A stretch of DNA of 13,339 nucleotides from Candidatus Cloacimonadota bacterium (GCA_028703735.1 JAQVMI010000016.1:1-13339); one strand, 5' to 3'; shown: positions 1 through 7,586, counted from the first letter of the stretch. The notes: a model not told the origin generated them from the letters alone. Program-made: numbers and translations.

Positions 1-1
1 G

Positions 2-115
2 AATTTAGTAACTACTGCTCCAGCATCGGGTTTGTATCTAATGGACGTGAAATATCCTGTAATGCTGCTTGACGAATCTGCCGAGGCAAATATTCTGGAG
101 ACTTTAAAGAGGTAA
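2..115 (+). CDS. truA: tRNA pseudouridine synthase A, C-terminal fragment (5' end outside window)
   Basis: An open frame enters from the left edge and ends at TAA 113-115, giving 37 residues that contain TTAPASGLYLMDVKYP. TruA enzymes, which convert U38-U40 of tRNA anticodon arms to pseudouridine, typically end with a strand of the form 'APAxGLxLxxVxYP', so the match is to the last strand of the catalytic domain followed by a short charged tail. The stop lies two bases before the hisS ATG, so the two genes are probably co-transcribed and translationally coupled; both act on tRNA. The catalytic aspartate region lies outside the window, so the identification rests on this short tail only. Another pseudouridine synthase with a similar ending is not excluded. 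Confidence 0.7.
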   Translation, partial: NLVTTAPASGLYLMDVKYPVMLLDESAEANILETLKR

Positions 116-117
116 TA

Positions 118-1386
118 ATGAAATATAGTATTCCCCGTGGAACATACGACATCCTACCTGCCGAAAGCTATAAATGGCAGGCAGTTATAAGTAGCTTCCG
201 TAAAATAGCAGGTAGTTTTGGATACGAAGAAATTACCACCCCAATTTTTGAAGTAGCAGAGCTTTTTGAACGTAGCTCCGGCGAAAGCTCGGACGTGGTG
301 CAAAAAGAGATGTACCGTTTCACCGATCGTAAGGGACGTGAATTCGCTTTGCGTCCGGAAGGAACTGCTCCAGTGGTTCGTAGCTATGTGGAAAACCACT
401 TGGATGTGCTGTCTAACCGCACCAAGCTATACTATATTGGTCCCATGTTTCGTTATGACCGTCCCCAGGCTGGCAGATTCAGACAGTTCTATCAATATGG
501 CATCGAATTCATTGGCAGTGATAATCCCTATTACGATGCAGAAGTTATTGCCATTGAAATGCTTTGGCTGAAAGATTTGGGATTGAAAAACCTGCGTTTG
601 GAGATAAACAGCGTAGGGTGCAGCTCTTGTTCCGCAGATTACGATACTGCCTTAAGGGAATTCTTTCGTCCCTTGCTGCCACAGTTGTGTGCGGATTGTA
701 ACAATCGTTTCGATAAAAAGCCACGGCGTTTGTTAGATTGCAAGGTGCCTTCCTGTAAAGCTTTGCGTGGTTCAGCTCCTTCACAATTAGATTATTTGGA
801 TGAAGCCTGTAAAGCTCATTTTGCGATAGTATGTGAACACCTGGAAAGCATGAATATTCCCTATACCATCAATCCTGGAATTGTGCGGGGTTTGGATTAT
901 TATACAAATACTGCCTTCGAGGTGATATATGAAGGTTTAGGTGCTCAAAATTCCCTTGCAGGTGGGGGCAGATACAACGGGTTGATAGAACAGGTGGGGG
1001 GTAAATCTATTCCTGCCATTGGTTTTGCAGGGGGATTCGAACGTTTATTGCTGGCTTTGGAACACGAAAAGATAAATTTTGCCGAACATAAAACACCCGA
1101 TGCGTATCTTATCTGCCTGGGTGATAAAGCTCGTAGCGGCGTAATGGCTTACCTTAATGCTTTACGGCAAAATGGTTTGTATGTGGAATACGATCCTGAT
1201 AAAAGCTCTTTGAAGGCACAATTTAAAGCTGCAGATGCAACAAATGCCCGCTTTGCCATCATCATTGGGGATAGCGAAATTGAAGCCGGAACGGTTAACC
1301 TGAAAAACCTGAAAACCGGAGAGCAACAAAGCCTGCCCTTGGATGGGGGAGAAGTGCTACTACACATAGTTCAAGGACAAGTGTAG
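118..1386 (+). CDS. hisS: histidyl-tRNA synthetase (HisRS)
   Basis: Charges tRNA-His with histidine in the cytoplasm (class II aminoacyl-tRNA synthetase, normally a homodimer). The 422-residue length is normal for bacterial HisRS. All class signatures are visible: the N-terminal PRGTYDILP (6-14), the RPEGTAPVVRSY stretch (79-90), motif 2 around FRYDRPQAGRFRQFYQYG (111-128) with the ATP-contacting arginine at about 112, the HisRS-specific histidine-A motif GIVRGLDYYTNTAFEV (254-269) with catalytic Arg at about 257, the histidine-B motif GGGRYNGLIEQVGG (282-295), and motif 3 IGFAGGFERLLL (301-312). The insertion domain carries the cysteines usual in this family (CSSC, CADC, DCK, about 168-209). 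Residues from about 328 to the end form the anticodon-binding domain. The ATG follows AAAGAGG and lies two bases after the upstream stop. No clear hairpin-plus-T terminator follows it; a repeat array does. Confidence 0.97.
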   Translation: MKYSIPRGTYDILPAESYKWQAVISSFRKIAGSFGYEEITTPIFEVAELFERSSGESSDVVQKEMYRFTDRKGREFALRPEGTAPVVRSYVENHLDVLSNRTKLYYIGPMFRYDRPQAGRFRQFYQYGIEFIGSDNPYYDAEVIAIEMLWLKDLGLKNLRLEINSVGCSSCSADYDTALREFFRPLLPQLCADCNNRFDKKPRRLLDCKVPSCKALRGSAPSQLDYLDEACKAHFAIVCEHLESMNIPYTINPGIVRGLDYYTNTAFEVIYEGLGAQNSLAGGGRYNGLIEQVGGKSIPAIGFAGGFERLLLALEHEKINFAEHKTPDAYLICLGDKARSGVMAYLNALRQNGLYVEYDPDKSSLKAQFKAADATNARFAIIIGDSEIEAGTVNLKNLKTGEQQSLPLDGGEVLLHIVQGQV

Positions 1387-1454
1387 AAAAATAGACAAGA
1401 GGGATTTTTTTTACAGAGAGTAAAAGAGAAAAGAGAGCTTTTTTTAATTCGTAG

Positions 1455-1474
1455 CGGAGGATTCCGATCCTCCG
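1455..1474. repeat. perfect inverted repeat, copy 1
   Basis: Arms CGGAGGAT (1455-1462) and ATCCTCCG (1467-1474) are exact reverse complements around the 4-base loop TCCG. It is preceded by TTCGTAG, as are the other copies in essence. The next bases are AAAAAG, so on the plus strand it lacks a terminator T-run. Confidence 0.9.
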
Positions 1475-1570
1475 AAAAAGAGATACTTTACAAAGAGTAA
1501 AAGAGGAAAGAGAGTTTTTTACAAAGAGTAAAAGAGTAAAAGAGGGAAAAGAGAGCTTCAATTACCGTAG

Positions 1571-1590
1571 CGGAGGATTCCGATCCTACG
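1571..1590. repeat. inverted repeat, copy 2 (one mismatch)
   Basis: Left arm CGGAGGAT (1571-1578) pairs with ATCCTACG (1583-1590) with one mismatch. The same change creates an alternative outer pairing, CGTAG (1566-1570) with CTACG (1586-1590), so the copy keeps inverted symmetry in another register. Confidence 0.8.
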
Positions 1591-1681
1591 TAAAATAATA
1601 AACTCCATTGCTTCTTTCGTGTTACAGCAGAGGATTTTTTTACAAAGAGTAAAAGAGAAAAGAGAGCTTCCTATTTCGTAG

Positions 1682-1701
1682 CGGAGGATTCCAATCCTCC
1701 G
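1682..1701. repeat. perfect inverted repeat, copy 3
   Basis: Arms CGGAGGAT (1682-1689) and ATCCTCCG (1694-1701). Here the centre is TCCA, so the stem can extend to CGGAGGATT/AATCCTCCG. The loop substitution relative to copies 1 and 2 lengthens the symmetry rather than breaking it. Confidence 0.9.
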
Positions 1702-1811
1702 TAAAATAATAAACTCCAGTGCTTCTTTTGTGTTACAGCAGAGGATTTTTTTACAAAGAGTAAAAGAGTAAAAGAGGGAAAAGAGAGGCTATTTTTCTAA
1801 GAGCTAAAGAG

Positions 1812-1862
1812 AAAAAAAAAGGAAAAGAGCTCAGCAACATCACGTTGCCAGAACTCTTTTCC
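1812..1862 (-). terminator. intrinsic terminator for the YkvA-rdgB-phosphomannomutase operon
   Basis: Read on the minus strand, downstream of the gene that stops at 1930, GGAAAAGAG (complement of 1854-1862) pairs with CTCTTTTCC (complement of 1821-1829). An inner stem GCAAC/GTTGC (1834-1838 with 1844-1848) caps it, and a run of nine T (complement of 1812-1820) follows. A stem directly followed by a T-run is the classical rho-independent arrangement. It lies about 70 bases after the stop, at the right edge of the repeat array. Confidence 0.75.
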
Positions 1863-1929
1863 CCAATCAAATTCTAATTTCCTATATCTACAGGTGGTGT
1901 TTCACCTTTTCACTTTTCCACCTTTCCAC

Positions 1930-3282
1930 CTACAAATACTTGTTTATCTTACCTTCCACCAATGCTTTAATTTCGTCCATGCGGGCTTGGGTAAGAGCCT
2001 CATAGCGTGTAACCAGAACCGGAGTAGTATTAGAGGCGCGGATCAAGCCCCAACCATCAGCGAAGGTTATACGAGCTCCATCAATATCGTTCACATCATA
2101 GCCTTCGGTTTTAAATTCGTTACAAACCTTTGCCACAACGTCGAACTTGCGATCATCTGCGCATTTTGTGTGCATTTCCGGGGTGTTATACATTTTGGGT
2201 TGATCTGCCAGGTAGCTACTAACTGGTTTATCGGTCTTGGAGGCGATTTCTATAAAGCGGCAGCTTACATAGATAGCATCATCAAAACCCAGATACCGGT
2301 CTGCCAAAAACACATGTCCACTCATTTCTCCGGCAAAATCCACCCCAGCTTCTTTCATATACATCTTGATGTTGGCATGACCTGTTTTATACATAATTGG
2401 GATGCCGCCATGATTCTTGATATCATCAAAGAGGTTTTTGGAGCATTTCACATCGGCAATAACCTTTTTGCCCTGGTTGGTTTTCAGGTAGTCACGAGCC
2501 AGAATATTCAGTATTTGGTCACCAAACAGCATTTTTCCTTTTTCATCCACCACCCCAATGCGGTCAGAATCTCCATCCAATCCAATTCCCAGTTCATATT
2601 CTGCTTCCACCACTGCGCGTGATAAATCCACCATATTCTTTTCCACTGTGGGGTCTGGATGATGGTTTGGAAAATCACCATCGGGATCGCAATACATTTC
2701 TATAACTTCGCATCCCAGGCGACGTAAAATTTCTGGAAGGTAAGGACCGCCCATGCCATTTCCGCCATCTACGATAACTTTTACGCTTCTATCCAGCTTT
2801 ATGCTATTCACAATGTAATCCATGTATTCATCGCCAATAGTTGCATGATGATACACTTCACCCTTTCCGGAGGCAAATTTCCCAGCCTGAATAATATGCA
2901 AAACCTTTTGAAGTTCATCTGCATAAACGCTACCCAAACCGAGGTTTAGCTTGCAGCCATTGTATTGAGAGGGGTTGTGGCTGGCAGTAACCATGGCACC
3001 GGCATCTTTTCCAAGCTGCCATATTGCAAAATACAGCACAGGAGTGGCTACAATGCCAATATCATAAACATCGCATCCGGTTTCCAGAGCTCCTTTGATA
3101 AAGGCATTCATAAATTTTTGGGTGCTGTGTCTGGCATCTCCTCCAACCACAATGGATTTCAGCTCTTTTTCGCGAATATAGCTTCCAAATCCTTTGCCAA
3201 TAAGATAATATGATTCTTCGTTTAATTCTTCATCCACCACACCGCGGATATCGTATTGACGGAATACTTGTGCTTTTATCAT
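1930..3282 (-). CDS. manB: phosphomannomutase/phosphoglucomutase (alpha-D-phosphohexomutase family)
   Basis: Interconverts hexose 1- and 6-phosphates through a phosphoserine enzyme, feeding nucleotide-sugar synthesis for envelope polysaccharide or glycogen. The 450-residue length is typical. The four signature elements are in order: phosphoserine loop TASHNPSQYNG (99-109) with catalytic Ser at about 101; metal-binding GLDGDSDRIG (234-243) with three aspartates; sugar-specificity loop GEMSGH (318-323); and phosphate-binding RASNTTPVLVTRYE (415-428). GEMSGH is the form found in bifunctional PMM/PGM enzymes such as Pseudomonas AlgC, which argues against GlmM. The exact sugar preference cannot be read from sequence. 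The ATG has AGGAG (complement of 3289-3293) six bases upstream. The gene is last in the operon, 13 bases after rdgB, and runs into the terminator at 1812-1862. The symbol is the family name (ManB), not proof of mannose specificity. Confidence 0.93.
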   Translation of the reverse strand: MIKAQVFRQYDIRGVVDEELNEESYYLIGKGFGSYIREKELKSIVVGGDARHSTQKFMNAFIKGALETGCDVYDIGIVATPVLYFAIWQLGKDAGAMVTASHNPSQYNGCKLNLGLGSVYADELQKVLHIIQAGKFASGKGEVYHHATIGDEYMDYIVNSIKLDRSVKVIVDGGNGMGGPYLPEILRRLGCEVIEMYCDPDGDFPNHHPDPTVEKNMVDLSRAVVEAEYELGIGLDGDSDRIGVVDEKGKMLFGDQILNILARDYLKTNQGKKVIADVKCSKNLFDDIKNHGGIPIMYKTGHANIKMYMKEAGVDFAGEMSGHVFLADRYLGFDDAIYVSCRFIEIASKTDKPVSSYLADQPKMYNTPEMHTKCADDRKFDVVAKVCNEFKTEGYDVNDIDGARITFADGWGLIRASNTTPVLVTRYEALTQARMDEIKALVEGKINKYL

Positions 3283-3295
3283 GATTTACTCCTTA

Positions 3296-3895
3296 TTAAT
3301 GATCTATTTGGGTAGTAATTTTTTGTAAAATTGGTAATATTGCTTTGATGGCTTCTGCTCTGTGCGAACAGCTATTTTTGGTTTCCCAGTCCATTTGGGC
3401 ATAGGTTACACCGTTTACGGCAAAAATGCTGTCGTAACCAAAACCGGAATCACCCAATTCTTTTAGGGCAATATCTCCCACAACCTTACCTTCCACAACG
3501 GCAATAATGCCATCTGGAGCAGCCAAAGCCACTGCTGTTTTAAAGGTGGCTTTACGGTTTGTGATTCCTTCCATTAGTTTCAGGGCTTTTTGCCGGTTAT
3601 CCGAATAGCTGCAAATTTCTCCTGCAAAGCGGGCTGTATAAACCCCGGGAGCGTTATCAAGCGCTTCTATAAATAAGCCTGTATCATCCGCTAGGCACAG
3701 CAATCCACTATGTTCAGCCGATTCCAGGGCTTTTTTCATGGCGTTTCCAGAAATAGTATCCATATCTTCTATGGTGGCAGGAAGCAAAGGGAATTCTGCC
3801 AAATTATGCAGGGTAACCGGTAAAAAGGAAAGCAGAGCCGAAAGCTCCAGCAGCTTATCCTGATTATTTGTAGCTAAGAGGATTTCTGTATGCAT
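3296..3895 (-). CDS. rdgB: RdgB/HAM1 family non-canonical purine NTP pyrophosphatase (XTP/dITP diphosphatase)
   Basis: Hydrolyses dITP, XTP and related deaminated purine nucleotides to monophosphates plus pyrophosphate, keeping them out of DNA and RNA. The 199-residue length is normal. Family motifs are clear: the N-terminal substrate loop LATNNQDKLLEL (7-18), the acidic catalytic motif ADDTGLFIEAL (69-79) with the paired aspartates at 70-71, APGVYTARFAG (82-92), GFGYDSIF (151-158) and SHRAEAI (177-183). The fourth motif has Ser where the family usually has Pro (GFGYDPIF), a minor variation. The ATG lies three bases after the stop of the DUF1232 gene, and no strong Shine-Dalgarno sequence sits at ideal spacing, so translation is probably coupled to that gene. 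Middle gene of a three-gene operon. Confidence 0.94.
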   Translation of the reverse strand: MHTEILLATNNQDKLLELSALLSFLPVTLHNLAEFPLLPATIEDMDTISGNAMKKALESAEHSGLLCLADDTGLFIEALDNAPGVYTARFAGEICSYSDNRQKALKLMEGITNRKATFKTAVALAAPDGIIAVVEGKVVGDIALKELGDSGFGYDSIFAVNGVTYAQMDWETKNSCSHRAEAIKAILPILQKITTQIDH

Positions 3896-3898
3896 AGC

Positions 3899-4417
3899 TT
3901 AACGCTTTAACCACCCTTTTATCTTCTGCAGTATGTTTTTGTCCAAAAATTGTTCAGCCGTAGCGGTTATCTTCTTCATCTGATCCAGCACTTCGCCTTC
4001 TCCGCTCCAATTATCTGCCAGAATTTTGGCATCAATCTCGTTTAAAATCATGTTCAAGCCCATTACAACCAAAACCAGATCGTCCACATGTCCGATAATG
4101 GGAATGAAATCCGGAATTATATCCAGCGGCATAATAACGTAAGCTACAATTCCACCTGCCATCAGCTTCTGCTTGGTGGGGACGCGTTTGTCCATGGCTA
4201 AACGGCAAACCAGGATGAAAAAATCTGGCAGTAAAAACAGATACTCTCCCAGTTTTCCACCAATGGAACCGCCCTTTTGCTGTGTCCAACCCTTGGCTTT
4301 TTTGCGTAAATCTTCGTAGAACTTCAGCTTGTCCTCGTCAACATCCACTATTTTTTCCTTGAACTTTTCTTGTTCCTCTTCGGGCATTTCCCTTCCGTTA
4401 AGTATATCATCATTCAT
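3899..4417 (-). CDS. YkvA/DUF1232 family membrane protein
   Basis: 172 residues from the start chosen here. The family signature is MPLDIIPDFIPIIGHVDDL (96-114), matching the conserved 'PxDlIPDfIPviGyxDDl' core of DUF1232, with hydrophobic flanks at about 58-72 and 86-126 that probably associate with the membrane. The N-terminal 50 residues are charged and likely cytoplasmic; the C-terminal part (130-172) is amphipathic and ends in lysine and arginine. No enzymatic function is known for the family and none is claimed. An upstream in-frame ATG at 4561 would add 48 residues, but the ATG at 4417 has a perfect AAGGAGGT five bases upstream and the added residues do not look like a conserved domain. 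It is the first gene of the operon with rdgB and the phosphohexomutase; what links their roles is not evident. Confidence 0.85.
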   Translation of the reverse strand: MNDDILNGREMPEEEQEKFKEKIVDVDEDKLKFYEDLRKKAKGWTQQKGGSIGGKLGEYLFLLPDFFILVCRLAMDKRVPTKQKLMAGGIVAYVIMPLDIIPDFIPIIGHVDDLVLVVMGLNMILNEIDAKILADNWSGEGEVLDQMKKITATAEQFLDKNILQKIKGWLKR

Positions 4418-4422
4418 AATAT

Positions 4423-4430
4423 ACCTCCTT
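4423..4430 (-). promoter_or_regulatory. strong Shine-Dalgarno that fixes the DUF1232 gene start
   Basis: The minus strand reads AAGGAGGT here, five bases before ATG at 4417. It is a full match to the anti-Shine-Dalgarno sequence and lies inside the longer open frame, which is why the internal ATG is preferred. Confidence 0.85.
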
Positions 4431-4813
4431 TTGCCATAGTTTTTAGTGTTTGTAGCGGAGTCAAGTAATTTCTTATTAATCCGCTGGATATCTTGTGGGT
4501 ACACGAAATGCCGGAATGGTTTTGTTTGTTGGCACAAGAGCGGAATCCTTTTTGCAGGCACTTTCCTCTGCTTTTACCCATGCTTATAAGAGTCTGGTTC
4601 CAGTAACCTTGCAGTTACCATTCAGCTACTTATGTTCCTGCATGGTAAATTCCGGGATAGATGGTATATGCTAGTGGAAATTAGAGGGAAGGATGCAGCA
4701 CGCAATGCTGAACAATGCTATGTTTTTGTATCTTGTAGGTGATGAGGATATATTGAACAGGGGGTGTTCATGAATCCGCTTTTATATATCTGTGCTATAA
4801 AACGGGATAAAAG
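4431..4813. other. intergenic region without a convincing gene
   Basis: This stretch separates the operon start from the ppdK terminator and should carry the operon's promoter on the minus strand. A TTGACT (complement of 4459-4464) is the best -35-like hexamer, but no good -10 lies at 16-18 bases. Short inverted repeats are visible: AGCGGA/TCCGCT (4454-4459 with 4480-4485, loop 20), CAGCA/TGCTG (4696-4700 with 4706-4710) and TGAACA-GGGGG-TGTTCA (4754-4770). GTAGCGGAG at 4452-4460 matches the left edge of the hairpin repeats behind hisS, perhaps a decayed copy. Only very short open frames occur; none looks like a gene. Confidence 0.6.
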
Positions 4814-4840
4814 TAAACGCCGGAGTGATTCCGGCGTTTA
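4814..4840 (-). terminator. intrinsic terminator of ppdK
   Basis: An 11-bp perfect stem, TAAACGCCGGA (4814-4824) with TCCGGCGTTTA (4830-4840), encloses the 5-base loop GTGAT. On the minus strand it begins 22 bases after the ppdK stop and is followed by CTTTTAT, a short T-rich tract. The GC-rich upper stem fits a rho-independent terminator, although the T-tract is modest. Confidence 0.8.
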
Positions 4841-4862
4841 TATAAGTAGAGTTGTTTATTAG

Positions 4863-7586
4863 TTAATCGTTTATTGCTGCAATAGCTGCTGCCAAACGGG
4901 CAATCGGAACACGATAGGGAGAGCAGCTAACGTAATTCATACCAACAGTGTGGCAGAATTCCACAGAGCTCGGTTCTCCACCATGCTCACCGCAGATACC
5001 AACCTTCAGGTTAGGTCTGGTTTGGCGTCCGCGTTCTGTTCCCATTTTTACCAATTGACCCACGCCTTCCCGGTCTAAAATCTGGAAGGGATCGCTCTTT
5101 AGCAGGTTTTTATTTAGGTATATGGGTAAGAATGAACCTGCATCATCGCGGGAATAGCCAAAGGTCATTTGGGTTAGATCGTTGGTTCCAAAGCTGAAGA
5201 ATTCAGCCCGAACTGCAATTTTATCGGCTACTAATGCAGCCCGTGGGATTTCGATCATAGTGCCAACCAGGTAGTCCACCCGGTCTTTCTTTTCTGCAAA
5301 CACTTTTTCCGCTATTCTGCGGATAATATCTTCCTGCATTTCAAATTCTGCAGCGGTGCCAATGAGGGGAATCATAATTTCGGGAAGGACACTGATGCCG
5401 CGGGATTTTACTGCCAAGGCAGCTTCTATAATTGCCCGGGCTTGCATTTCGGTAATTTCAGGATAGGTGTTTCCCAGCCTGCAACCGCGGTGTCCTAACA
5501 TGGGATTGAATTCGTGCAAGGATGCCACACGTTGCTGAACTTTTTGTAAGCTCATGCCCAGCTCGTCGGCAATTTCTTTTTGTGCAGCTTCCTCGTGAGG
5601 GACAAACTCGTGCAATGGCGGGTCTAAGAGACGTACCGTTACAGGGAAACCATTCATAGCAGTGAAGATGCCTTCAAAATCTGCACGTTGGATAGGCAAC
5701 AGCTTATCCAAAGCAAGGCGGCGTCCCTTCTCATCATCAGCAAGAATCATTTCGCGCATTGCTTTGATGCGATCACCTTCGAAGAACATATGTTCGGTGC
5801 GGCACAAACCAATACCCTGTGCTCCAAAAGCACGCGCTACAGCAGCATCTTTGGGAGTATCGGCATTGGTGCGAACCTTCATGCGGGTATATTTATCGGC
5901 AAGCAACATTATTGCGCCAAAATCACCACTAAGCTCTGGATCCTGTGTATCAATTTTGCCTTCCAGAATCTTACCGGTAGAGCCATTAAGAGAAATCCAA
6001 TCGCCTTCCTTATAAACCTTTCCAGCCACAGTCATGGTTCTGGCTTTGTAATCAATCTGCAAGGCTCCGGCACCAGAAACGCAACATTTACCCATGCCAC
6101 GGGCAACCACAGCAGCGTGAGAAGTCATCCCACCACGTGCAGTTAAAATACCTTTGGCTACGTTCATGCCACGCAGGTCTTCCGGGGATGTTTCTATGCG
6201 CACAAGGATCACTTTCTTGCCATCCGCAGCCCATGCTTCAGCATCATCAGCAAAGAATACTATCTGACCTGTTGCTGCTCCGGGGGATGCCGGTAATCCG
6301 GATGCAATTATATTTGCTCCTGCCAATCCTGCTTTGGTGAAAACAGGATGTAAAAGCTCGTCCAGTTTACCAGGTTCCAGGCGGTTTAGGGCAGTTTTTT
6401 CGTCAATCATGCCTTCACGCAGCATATCCATGGCAATTTTTACCATAGCAGCACCGGTGCGTTTGCCATTACGGGTTTGCAGCATCCAAAGCTTATTATC
6501 CTGAATGGTGAATTCCACATCCTGCATATCTTTGCTATGCTGTTCCAGTTTGTTCTGAATCTCAAACAGCTCTTTATAAACAGCGGGCATAGCTTCTTCC
6601 AGGGATGGATAGTTTGCAGCACGATCTTCTTCGGTAACTTTTGCTAATACAGCCCAGCGTTGCGAGCCAATAAGGGTTATTTGTTGGGGTGTGCGTATTC
6701 CGGCTACCACATCTTCGCCCTGTGCATTGATAAGGTATTCGCCATTAAAGAGGTTTTCTCCAGTGGCAGCATCACGGGTAAAAGCCACACCGGTAGCACT
6801 GGTAGCACCCATGTTGCCAAAAACCATTGCTTGAACGTTTACAGCAGTTCCCCAAGCATCCGGAATACCATTCAACTGACGGTAAAATACCGCACGATCG
6901 TTGTTCCAGCTATCGAAAACAGCAAAAACTGCTCCCCAAAGCTGTTCCCAGGGATCGTTCGGGAAATCGTGTCCGGTGTTATCCTTCACAGCTTTCTTAA
7001 ATTGGGCTACTAAGCTCTTCAGGTCATCAGCAGTAAGCTGCAGATCGTTTTCCACACCTTTTTCTTTCTTCATTTGATGAATAATTACTTCAAAGGGATC
7101 TTCTTCTTCTTTGCTGGTAGGCTTTAATCCTAAAACTACATCACCATACATTTGAACAAAACGACGGTAACTATCCCAGGCAAAACGCTCGTTACCGGTT
7201 TTCTTTATAATACCCTGAACAGCCAGATCATTCATTCCAAGATTCAGGATGGTATCCATCATTCCCGGCATAGAAGCTCTGGAACCGGAGCGAACAGAAA
7301 CCAGAAGAGGGTTTTCATCGGAACCAAATTGCATTCCCATAATGTTTTCCACATACTTTACAGCAGCTTTCACATCTTCTGCAAGTAGCTCGCGCAGTTT
7401 TGTGGCACCAAGTTCGTTATATTCTGTGCAAGCCTCTGTAGTAATGGTAAAACCAGGGGGAACCGGTACACCAATCAGATTCATCTCGGCAAGGTTGGCA
7501 CCTTTTCCACCGAGAAGGTTTTTCATGTCAGCTTTTCCTTCGGCTTGTCCGTTGCCGAAGAGATAAACACGTTTAATTGCAGTCAT
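4863..7586 (-). CDS. ppdK: pyruvate, phosphate dikinase
   Basis: Reversibly converts pyruvate + ATP + Pi to PEP + AMP + PPi. In anaerobes it often replaces or backs up pyruvate kinase and links glycolysis to pyrophosphate. The 907-residue length is slightly above the usual figure of about 875-890. Domains in order: N-terminal ATP-grasp nucleotide-binding domain with LLGGKGANLAEM (24-35) and SVRSGSRASMPGMMDT (97-112); the central swivelling phosphohistidine domain with ARGGMTSHAAVVARGMG (483-499), catalytic His at about 490 and the neighbouring Thr 488 that regulatory kinases modify in other organisms; and the C-terminal PEP/pyruvate TIM barrel with GLCRTEHMFFE (593-603), FFSFGTNDLTQMTFGYSRDD (796-815) and VGICGEHGGEPSS (862-874), catalytic Cys about 865. 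GGAGG (complement of 7591-7595) lies four bases before the ATG. It appears monocistronic, between two terminators. A TTGACA (complement of 7656-7661) upstream could be a -35, but the -10 is poor. Confidence 0.97.
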   Translation of the reverse strand: MTAIKRVYLFGNGQAEGKADMKNLLGGKGANLAEMNLIGVPVPPGFTITTEACTEYNELGATKLRELLAEDVKAAVKYVENIMGMQFGSDENPLLVSVRSGSRASMPGMMDTILNLGMNDLAVQGIIKKTGNERFAWDSYRRFVQMYGDVVLGLKPTSKEEEDPFEVIIHQMKKEKGVENDLQLTADDLKSLVAQFKKAVKDNTGHDFPNDPWEQLWGAVFAVFDSWNNDRAVFYRQLNGIPDAWGTAVNVQAMVFGNMGATSATGVAFTRDAATGENLFNGEYLINAQGEDVVAGIRTPQQITLIGSQRWAVLAKVTEEDRAANYPSLEEAMPAVYKELFEIQNKLEQHSKDMQDVEFTIQDNKLWMLQTRNGKRTGAAMVKIAMDMLREGMIDEKTALNRLEPGKLDELLHPVFTKAGLAGANIIASGLPASPGAATGQIVFFADDAEAWAADGKKVILVRIETSPEDLRGMNVAKGILTARGGMTSHAAVVARGMGKCCVSGAGALQIDYKARTMTVAGKVYKEGDWISLNGSTGKILEGKIDTQDPELSGDFGAIMLLADKYTRMKVRTNADTPKDAAVARAFGAQGIGLCRTEHMFFEGDRIKAMREMILADDEKGRRLALDKLLPIQRADFEGIFTAMNGFPVTVRLLDPPLHEFVPHEEAAQKEIADELGMSLQKVQQRVASLHEFNPMLGHRGCRLGNTYPEITEMQARAIIEAALAVKSRGISVLPEIMIPLIGTAAEFEMQEDIIRRIAEKVFAEKKDRVDYLVGTMIEIPRAALVADKIAVRAEFFSFGTNDLTQMTFGYSRDDAGSFLPIYLNKNLLKSDPFQILDREGVGQLVKMGTERGRQTRPNLKVGICGEHGGEPSSVEFCHTVGMNYVSCSPYRVPIARLAAAIAAIND

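Larger units (their letters stand above)
1566..1797. repeat. tandem direct repeat, about 111-bp period, two copies
   Basis: Copy one runs 1566-1676 and copy two 1677 to about 1797. Both begin CGTAGCGGAGGATTCC and continue through the linker with TAATAAACTCCA, GTGTTACAGCAGAGG and a T-run into the purine tract at an exact offset of 111. They differ at a few bases in the hairpin (a TACG versus TCCG end, a CGAT versus CAAT centre) and linker. Copy two has a longer purine tract, with an extra TAAAAGAGGGA-type segment. The few differences point to a fairly recent duplication. Confidence 0.85.
1387..1811. repeat. composite intergenic repeat array (purine tracts alternating with GCGGAG hairpins)
   Basis: This noncoding stretch starts right after the hisS stop and is built of repeated modules. 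Five purine-rich tracts of the form ACAAAGAGTAAAAGAG plus extensions begin at 1413, 1490, 1521, 1642 and 1753. Three palindromic hairpins with a CGGAGGAT arm lie at 1455-1474, 1571-1590 and 1682-1701. A T-run usually precedes each purine tract. A linker that begins TAAAATAATAAACTCCA and runs to a GCAGAGGATTTTTTT end is present twice (from 1591 and from 1702), and a degenerate copy of its end seems to lie at about 1393-1412. No hairpin is followed by a clean T-run on either strand, so these do not look like ordinary terminators. The modular order suggests stepwise duplication of a REP-like or MITE-like element; that is inference. Confidence 0.8.

Noticed and set aside
1455..1701. GCGGAG hairpins as hisS terminators
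   Set aside because: None is followed by a T-run on the plus strand; the bases after each are A-rich.
1387..1811. CRISPR array
   Set aside because: The repeats are spaced irregularly, the intervening sequence is itself repeated rather than unique, and no cas gene is nearby.
1894..2622. 242-codon open frame on the plus strand
   Set aside because: It lies almost wholly antisense to the phosphohexomutase, whose motifs are unambiguous, and its translation resembles no protein family.
4433..4464. Minus-strand promoter for the DUF1232 operon (TTGACT with TATGGC)
   Set aside because: The spacing is 20 bases and the -10 is weak; a promoter must be near but cannot be placed.
4418..4561. 48-codon N-terminal extension of the DUF1232 protein
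   Set aside because: The perfect AAGGAGGT five bases before 4417 falls inside it, and the extra residues look like translated leader sequence.
4693..4862. Two tiny plus-strand frames (26 and 30 codons) overlapping by ATGA at 4770-4773
   Set aside because: Each has a purine-rich stretch upstream, but the second runs straight through the ppdK terminator hairpin, neither has recognisable features, and overlaps of this kind arise by chance.
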